49,728 nucleotides of DNA from Fonticula-like sp. SCN 57-25 (Eukaryota; Nucleariida; Rotosphaerida), in assembly GCA_001724245.1 (NCBI GenBank), contig MEDX01000014.1, positions 1 to 49,728 of the forward strand, read 5' to 3'. This document shows, one piece after another, positions 44,401 to 49,728 of the stretch. How positions within the stretch are numbered: the stretch's first letter is position 1; the number at the start of each line of letters is the position of its first letter. Below the pieces are notes generated by a model. The model saw only the letters and a program-made list of their open reading frames with translations, was not told the origin of the DNA and did no database searches. The translations under genes and the position numbers were made by a program.

Positions 44401-46580
44401 CGGAGCGCGCCGTTGCCGATATGACCGCTGCGGTTGAGACGAGCAAGGCGCGCACGCTTGACGCTGCCAAGGCTCGCGCTCAGCTGGCTGTTGCCGAGGA
44501 CAATGTGAACGAGCTTGCCGAGCTGCTTGACGTTGAGATGGCGGCCCACGCGACCGCTGCCGCTGATGTTGAGCGTCTTACGCACGACCTTGGCGTTGCC
44601 AAGATTGCCGTCAACGAGCTGGAGCAGGCGCTCGCCGACGCTGTTGCCGCCAAGAATGAGCTTGAGGCTGCGCGCGCGGCGTCGACCGTGTCTGAGGATG
44701 AGCTTTTGGATGTTGTTCGCGAGCGCGATGCTCTCACTGTGTCGCTTGCCGAGTCTGCGTCCGAGATGAAGGAGTTGCAGGTGGTCGCCGATGAGCTGCG
44801 CGAGGCCGCTGCCGAGACCACGGCGGAGCTTGAGCGCCGCACCGAGGAGCACCGCCAGGCGGTTGCCCTTGTCGAGGAGAAGGAGGCGGCCATTGCTGAG
44901 CTTGCCGGCAAGCTTGACGCCGAGGAGGCGCGTGTGGCTTCCGCGCTTGAGCAGCTCGAGGAGCGCGAGGCGGCGCTTGCCCTTGCGCGCGAGTCTGCCG
45001 CTGAAGCTGCTGCTGCCGTTTTGGCTGCCGAGGCCGCTGCGAACGAGCGCGTGGCCGAGGCCGAGGCGCGCTACATGGCCGTGCGCGACGAGCGCGTTGA
45101 GCTGCGCACTGAGCTGTGCGAGGCGCGCGACCAGATTGAGGCTACCGAAGCGCAGTTTGCTGCTGCCCGCGCTCTTTCCGACAAGATTCAGCTTGAGGCG
45201 GAGCGCGCGCAGGCCGAGGTTGGCACAATGCTCGCCAAGGTCGGTTCTCTTGACGCACTGTATGAGGAGCACTGCGCGGCATTTAGCGCGGCTGTTAACG
45301 AGGCGGAGGAACACATGTTTGTCGCTGTCGAGGAGGCGCGCCGCGAGGCTGCGTCTGAGCACGGTGCTGCCTTTGCCGAGGTGAACGAGGCACTGCAGCG
45401 CGCCGAGGCCATGTGCGAGGAAATCCATCTTGAGGCTGCTGCCGCGGCTGAGCAGCGCGTTGCCGAGAGCCAGCGTCGCAAGGCCCAGGTGGCGGAGGCG
45501 ATTGCCCGCATCGAGGCTGAGGGTGAGGCTGCTCGTGCCGAGCTCGTCGCTCGCTGCGGCCGTGTGGAGGCCCAGCTTGCCGAGGCCGAGGAGGCTCTCC
45601 AGGGCGCGCGTGCCGAGCTGGCCGCTTCCCAGGAGGGCGCGTCGGCGTCGCGCGCCGAGATTATGACGCAGAAGCGTCGCTGCATGGACCTTGCCGAGAA
45701 GGTGTGCATGCTCGAGGCTCGCGGCGAGGAGCTTGAGGCCGATCTTGCCGCCAAGGAGTCGTCGCTGGACAACCTGCGCACCGTTCTCGGCGAAAAGTCA
45801 GAGGCGCTTGAGGCGGTGGAGAGCGAGCTTGCGGCCGCCCGTCTCAGCGGTGAGGAGCGTGTGGCTGCTCTGGCCCAGTCGACCAGCTCGTACGAGGCGT
45901 TGACTGCGCGCTACGAGGAGGCAACAGCTGAGAAGGCTGCCGCCGTTGAGGCCCTGCGCGGCCTTGAGAGTTCTGTGGCGGACAAGGAGGCGGCGGTGCG
46001 CGCGCTCGAGGCGACCGTCGTGCAGCTGCGCGCCGAGCTGGAGCTTGCGCAGGCTGCTGCTGCCGCTGCTGCCGTTCCGGCCACGCCGTCGCCGTCGCAG
46101 GCCTCCAAGCGCAAGAGCCCGACTCAGCACGAGGAGCGCTCTGCCAAGCGTCACGAGACGATGATGGCTCGCCCGGCGACTCGCGCGACGTCCATCTCGG
46201 GACCGCAGACGCCCGGCCGCTCGCGTGCTGTTGCTTCGTTTATTCCGTCGCCGCTTCCCGCGCCGTCGACCGAGAAGAAGAACTCGAGCGTTCCTGCTGA
46301 TGCGGCGGTGACGCCGAGCCGTGCTATGCGCCCCCCGGTGCCTCGCGGTGCTGTGGCCGCTGCGGTGGCGGCCGTGCAGGCTGCTGCTGCTGCCAATGCG
46401 CAGGCGGCAAGCCCCGTGGCTGCGCTTCCGGTGCGCCCGGCGGGTCCTGTTCGTGCTGCGGTGCCGCCCAAGCGTGCGGCTGTCGCCGAGAAGGTGGCGG
46501 CGATTAATGCGGCTGAGGGTGCTGCGCCGGCGGCGGAGGGTGCCGATGGCGCGACCACCGAGGAGTGCAACATGCAGTAG
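41439..46580 (+). CDS. Large Ala/Glu-rich coiled-coil protein (1630 aa)
   Basis: Model: join(41439..41544, 41794..46580); one 249-nt intron. Exon 1 gives MERPLLGGRTHNENFQNV and LQEQVDALLKEKKQK. From residue about 20 to 1430 the protein is nearly continuous heptad-like coiled coil, heavily biased to Ala, Glu, Arg and Leu. The last 150 residues are basic and Ser/Pro/Ala-rich (SQASKRKSPTQHEERSAKRH; SISGPQTPGRSR), with possible CDK sites and nuclear-localisation clusters. This layout fits nuclear-pore basket (Mlp/TPR), spindle/centrosome or NuMA-like scaffolds, but composition bias makes any family match unsafe and I name none. The unbroken 4.8-kb exon is the longest in the window. Long minus-strand open frames across it are composition shadows. 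Confidence 0.88.
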
Positions 46581-46946
46581 AGAGGAGAGAAAAGTGAATG
46601 GCCAAGGAGCGCATTTGTGTATTATATTTGCTTGATTAGGTTTTGTATTTTGAGTCGTTTTGAATATATCAGATAATCATTTTAAGAGCCTTGAATTCGC
46701 ACAAAAGACTGGATATAATAGTAGAGAGGACATGCTTTAAGTCATGTTTGGATGGTTTCTATGCTTTGTGGCAGGCTGGTATTGGTTATATTGTGGTTAT
46801 CATTCTTGTCATACTCTGGCATTGAACCCTGTCCATAGGCCCTATCGCCGCTCTTTTAGTATCTCTTACTTGTCTGTGATTGGTCGGTTCTCCTGTCTAT
46901 CACGTTTTGACGGCCTGCATACCAGGGAGCTTTCTGACGTGCGACC
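46581..46946. promoter_or_regulatory. Spacer with CCAAT element before sulfotransferase gene
   Basis: AT-rich 3' flank of the coiled-coil gene (TTTTGAATATATCAGATAA near 46660), then GTGATTGGTCGG at 46876-46887, a CCAAT box about 65 bp before the next start codon. No TATA box at the expected spacing. Confidence 0.45.
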
Positions 46947-47672
46947 ATGTCAAAGATCGAGGTGATCGGCGCCGGCTTTGGCCGCACGGGGACGATGTCG
47001 CTGTACCATGCGCTGAATGAGCTTGGGTTCAAGTCGTATCATATGCGCGAGGCCATGACGAACAACCATCTCCCGCTGTGGTGCGACATTGCCGATGGCA
47101 CCGCCAGCTATGATTCTGTTCTTGGCAAGTACACTGCGACGACCGACTTTCCCGCCTGCACGCACTACAAGGCTCTTCTTGCGCTGAACCCGACGGCCAA
47201 GGTGATCATGACCGTTCGCGAGGCGGATTCGTGGTACGAATCTGCGCGGCAGACGATCTTTGCCGCGCACCATCATGACAATGAGGTGTATTTGTACGTG
47301 CTCGGCCTGATCCCGCAGATCGGCAGCATCAACACGCACATTCAAAAGGCGATCCTCGGCCCCGTCTTCAAGGGAGTGGACCCGCTCAATGATCGCGAGG
47401 GCGCCATCCGCATTTACAACGAGCATATCGAAGATGTGAGGCGATCGGTGCCAGAGGGGCAGCTGCTCATGTTCAGCGTGCGCGACGGCTGGGAGCCGCT
47501 GTGCGCCTTCCTCGGCGTGCCGGTGCCAAAGACGCCGTTCCCAAAGGGAAATGACGTTGACGATTTCAAGGCGAGGATCAGAAACATGATCATCGTCGAC
47601 AGGGTCATCGCCATCTCCCTTGTCGCCGCGGCATCGTGGGCCGCGTGGAAGGTGATCAGCGCGTTCTTGTAG
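46947..47672 (+). CDS. Sulfotransferase-fold P-loop protein with C-terminal anchor
   Basis: Single exon, 241 aa. It starts MSKIEVIGAGFGRTGTMSLY, the PAPS-binding 5' phosphosulfate loop as written in the Sulfotransfer_4 (PF17784) family, then ALNELGFKSYHMREAM. AKVIMTVREADSWYESARQTIF is the 3' phosphate-binding strand with the conserved R-x-x-x-S/W pattern, and LFMFSV-like sequence (QLLMFSVRDGWEPLCAFLGVPVP) ends the fold. The C-terminal VIAISLVAAASWAAWKVISAFL is a probable membrane anchor. Members are numerous in fungi, algae and protists and mostly uncharacterised; the acceptor is unknown. It could sulfate a small molecule or lipid at a membrane. Confidence 0.86.
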   Translation: MSKIEVIGAGFGRTGTMSLYHALNELGFKSYHMREAMTNNHLPLWCDIADGTASYDSVLGKYTATTDFPACTHYKALLALNPTAKVIMTVREADSWYESARQTIFAAHHHDNEVYLYVLGLIPQIGSINTHIQKAILGPVFKGVDPLNDREGAIRIYNEHIEDVRRSVPEGQLLMFSVRDGWEPLCAFLGVPVPKTPFPKGNDVDDFKARIRNMIIVDRVIAISLVAAASWAAWKVISAFL

Positions 47673-48011
47673 CCATCTTTTGTTGAAGCGCTGCTGCTAT
47701 TGTGTTTTTGTTTGTCGCCGCCGCCAAATACAGAATGAAAGTTATTTGCCATCCTGCTGACATCGGCATGTGCTAGATTCCAAGATGTTGAGATGTTGAC
47801 AGGCACAAGTACCGTACAGTTCCGGGTGGTCCACATTCTGACAACACTGTCCACACAATGAGAGAACATGCAATACATACTACACTCCTTATCAGCTGTA
47901 AGCGTTTCCTGTCGTATTCGCCTGCGCCGGTGCTTAGCCCAAATCTACCTGTGGCAGCATTGTCACAAGATCTGACGCGTCGTGAACGGTGCGCGCGCTC
48001 TGCCGGTGATC
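47673..48011. other. Spacer before NUP88-like gene
   Basis: The sulfotransferase 3' flank and NUP88 5' flank. An open frame enters here from 47858 and runs into the NUP88 exons, but its splice phase does not fit the first intron, so I treat it as non-coding. No tRNA or repeat is seen. Confidence 0.45.
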
Positions 48012-49728
48012 ATGTGGACACCTGGACGGTCGCCACTCAGCTCGTCTGCGCGGCCGCGCCCCTCTCCCTCGGTACGTCCTTTATTCTTTTTCTCGATGGC
48101 CGCACTTTGCTTTTGGTGCCTTCTTTCCGCGCACTTGCTCAACTTTGCCCTTTTCCTTTACAGGGAGCCGCCTCGGCCGGTCAGCTTGTCGCCTCGCATG
48201 ACCGTCATGTCTTTGCCGTTGATGGCGACTGCCTCTACTTTAGCAGCACGCTTGCCGGCGCCAATGCCCCCCCCGCTGTCGTTTCTGTTGCTCTGCCGTC
48301 GCAGCCGCAGCAGGTGCTGATCAGCCGCACGGGATCGTACCTCGCGGTGGTGGGCCGCAAGGGCGTCGCGGTGGTGCTCGTGGGCGATGCGCCAAAGTGG
48401 AACCCGACGTCGGCGAGCGCGATCAAGGCGGTGAACTTTATGCTGCCGATCCCCAGCTGGGCCGATGTCGCTAGCGCGTCATGGCACCAAATGTCAGAGT
48501 CGGATTCGCACATTGGCGTGCTCTTGGCCAACAGAAAGGCCGGCACATCAGCCATCCAGTGCGTCCATTTGCTGCGTGTTTCATATTCATTTGCTATTCA
48601 TTTTCCTACTCTTTCTCTCTTTTTTTGAATAGTTTTGTTTGCTAACATTGAATGCAGCCTGTATGATGTCCGGGATCGCTCCGACAATGTCGTCACGCAG
48701 ATCTTTGACACGACAATCCGCACAGGTACGATTCCCATGCACAATATATTTGAACGTCTACGTCTATTTGTATGTGTATGTGCTTGTGTGTGCATGTATG
48801 GGTATGTATTGGTAACCATTGTACTACGTGTATGAGCGTCTATGGGTATGTATGCTTATGTGAATGTGAATGTATACTTTATTCTTTTTATGCACTTTTC
48901 TGTACTTTTATGAGCTTTTTATCTACATTTTGTGCATATTTTCCTCTCTTTTCACTCCCTCTTCACTCACCCTTCCTTCTCTTTCCAGCCGACGGCGTCT
49001 CGCTCGACCCCCTCGACACGCCCATCTCCCTCTGCTTTGGCCCCAGCACCGCCGGCTGGAGCGGCCTCACCGCCCACGTGCTCACCCGCGGCGGTCAACT
49101 CCTCGAAATCTGCCCAATTGTGCCCCTTTCCAGCCACGTGGCCGCCCCTTTTATCGACGCGCTTCTTGATGCTGCACGTGACGACGCTGCCGCGGCAAGT
49201 GCGGCGACCGCCCATCGTCGCCCTGGCGCAGTGTCTACGTCATCTATGACGTCATCATCTGCTGGTGCGTTTTCTCTTTTTGCCTCTTTTTGCCTCTTTT
49301 TCTGCTGCTCATACTTTATTTTCGTCTTTTTTCCGTCTTTTTTCGTCTTTTTTCGCCCTTTTTGCCTCCATTTTAGCCACTTTTACTTCTACTTTTGATG
49401 CATCCACACCCCCAACTCTGCCCCAAACATCTTCCCTTTCCCTTTCCCAAAAACGAAACGCCGTTCGCGCGCTCTGCTTTGCCGAGCACCTTTCCTCGAT
49501 GCGCTCGCTCGACCGCGACGCCGTGGCCGCCCCCCTCGTCGCCACCCTCAAGGGCCGCCTTCTAGCCGCGCGGCCACGTGTCCAGGGCCCGCTCGGTATT
49601 GTGTCGGGTCGCGAAGTGCGGGCGGATGCCTCTGGTCTCCTATTGGTGGAATTTGCGAGGGGAAGGCCGGTGGTTGTTGTGGCGTATGAGGATGGTCAGG
49701 TGGGCGTGTTTAGTCATCAGGAGAGTGC
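48012..49728 (+). CDS. NUP88: NUP88-like nucleoporin (N-terminal part, runs off the window)
   Basis: Model: join(48012..48071, 48164..48558, 48658..48725, 48989..49264, 49377..>49728). NUP88/Nup82 is a cytoplasmic-face nuclear pore beta-propeller. Support: VASHDRHVFAVDGDCLYF, VLISRTGSYLAVVGRKGVAVV, ASWHQMSESDSHIGVLLANR and, after the junction, SAIHLYDVRDRSDN, which parallels the propeller blade of human NUP88 (SPTQHHVALIGIKG; AAWYPSE; IRIYSLRE). TPISLCFGPS and TAHVLTRGGQLLEICPIVPL continue the blade pattern. Introns are 92, 99, 263 and 112 nt. The start is the weakest part: ATG at 48012 is the first giving phase 0 for the GTACGT donor, and its 20 residues are Pro/Ser/Arg-rich. A C-terminal coiled coil should lie beyond the window. 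Confidence 0.75.

Noticed and set aside
42441-45428. 995-codon minus-strand open frame opposite the coiled-coil gene
   Set aside because: The sense strand encodes heptad coiled coil with one intron in good phase; the antisense frame is a composition artefact of Ala/Glu codons.
47858-48071. Extending the NUP88-like gene upstream through the open frame from 47858
   Set aside because: The T-rich stretch 48072-48163 has good donor and acceptor and a 92-nt length; its removal is in phase only with the other frame starting at 48012.

Overview
This is nuclear DNA from a unicellular eukaryote. It carries an actin C-terminus, eIF3a, SKP1, BRE1, Mediator and nucleoporin-type genes, a MAP kinase, an ER oligosaccharyltransferase subunit and a Pol III tRNA gene. 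I placed 57 spliceosomal introns. Most are 45-65 nt, and about 48 of them begin GTNCG (mostly GTACG or GTGCG) rather than the usual GTAAG/GTATG. Coding DNA is GC-rich, while introns and spacers are T/A-rich. The lineage cannot be fixed from the sequence. A free-living protist is most likely: the complete reductive pyrimidine pathway argues against most fungi, and the MAPK carries a TDY loop.

Layout. 1-7.2 kb: actin 3' end, eIF3a (-), an unknown gene built from two tandem intron-containing modules (+), and a JmjC hydroxylase with a predicted signal peptide (+). 7.2-11.6 kb: a gene-poor island with a degenerate hairpin-forming minisatellite of about 100-114 bp period and possible mobile-element debris. 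11.6-19.7 kb: minus-strand genes for a MAPK, SDHB, a bHLH factor, SKP1 and a cysteine-rich GPI-type protein. 20.0-28.2 kb: a pyrimidine degradation cluster. 28.4-33.6 kb: ribophorin I, a CCE1/Ydc2-type resolvase with a SAP motif, and a MED15-like KIX protein, all minus. 33.6-49.7 kb: plus-strand genes for phosphoglucomutase, BRE1, an orphan type I membrane protein, tRNA-Gly(CCC), a DUF1295 reductase, a 1630-residue coiled-coil protein, a tail-anchored sulfotransferase-fold protein and the 5' part of a NUP88-like nucleoporin.

How genes work together. The standout is 19988-28157. Dihydropyrimidine dehydrogenase, beta-ureidopropionase, an AGXT2/PYD4-type aminotransferase and dihydropyrimidinase lie side by side with no other gene between them. 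Together they would take uracil/thymine through dihydropyrimidine and N-carbamoyl-beta-amino acid to beta-alanine/beta-aminoisobutyrate and then to the semialdehyde. UPB1 and AGXT2 share a 207-bp divergent promoter. MED15 and PGM start codons are only 98 bp apart. The other neighbours show no obvious shared pathway.

Gene models were assembled by hand from splice signals, reading phase and remembered family alignments. Every complete multi-exon model closes in frame. No homology search or expression data were available.
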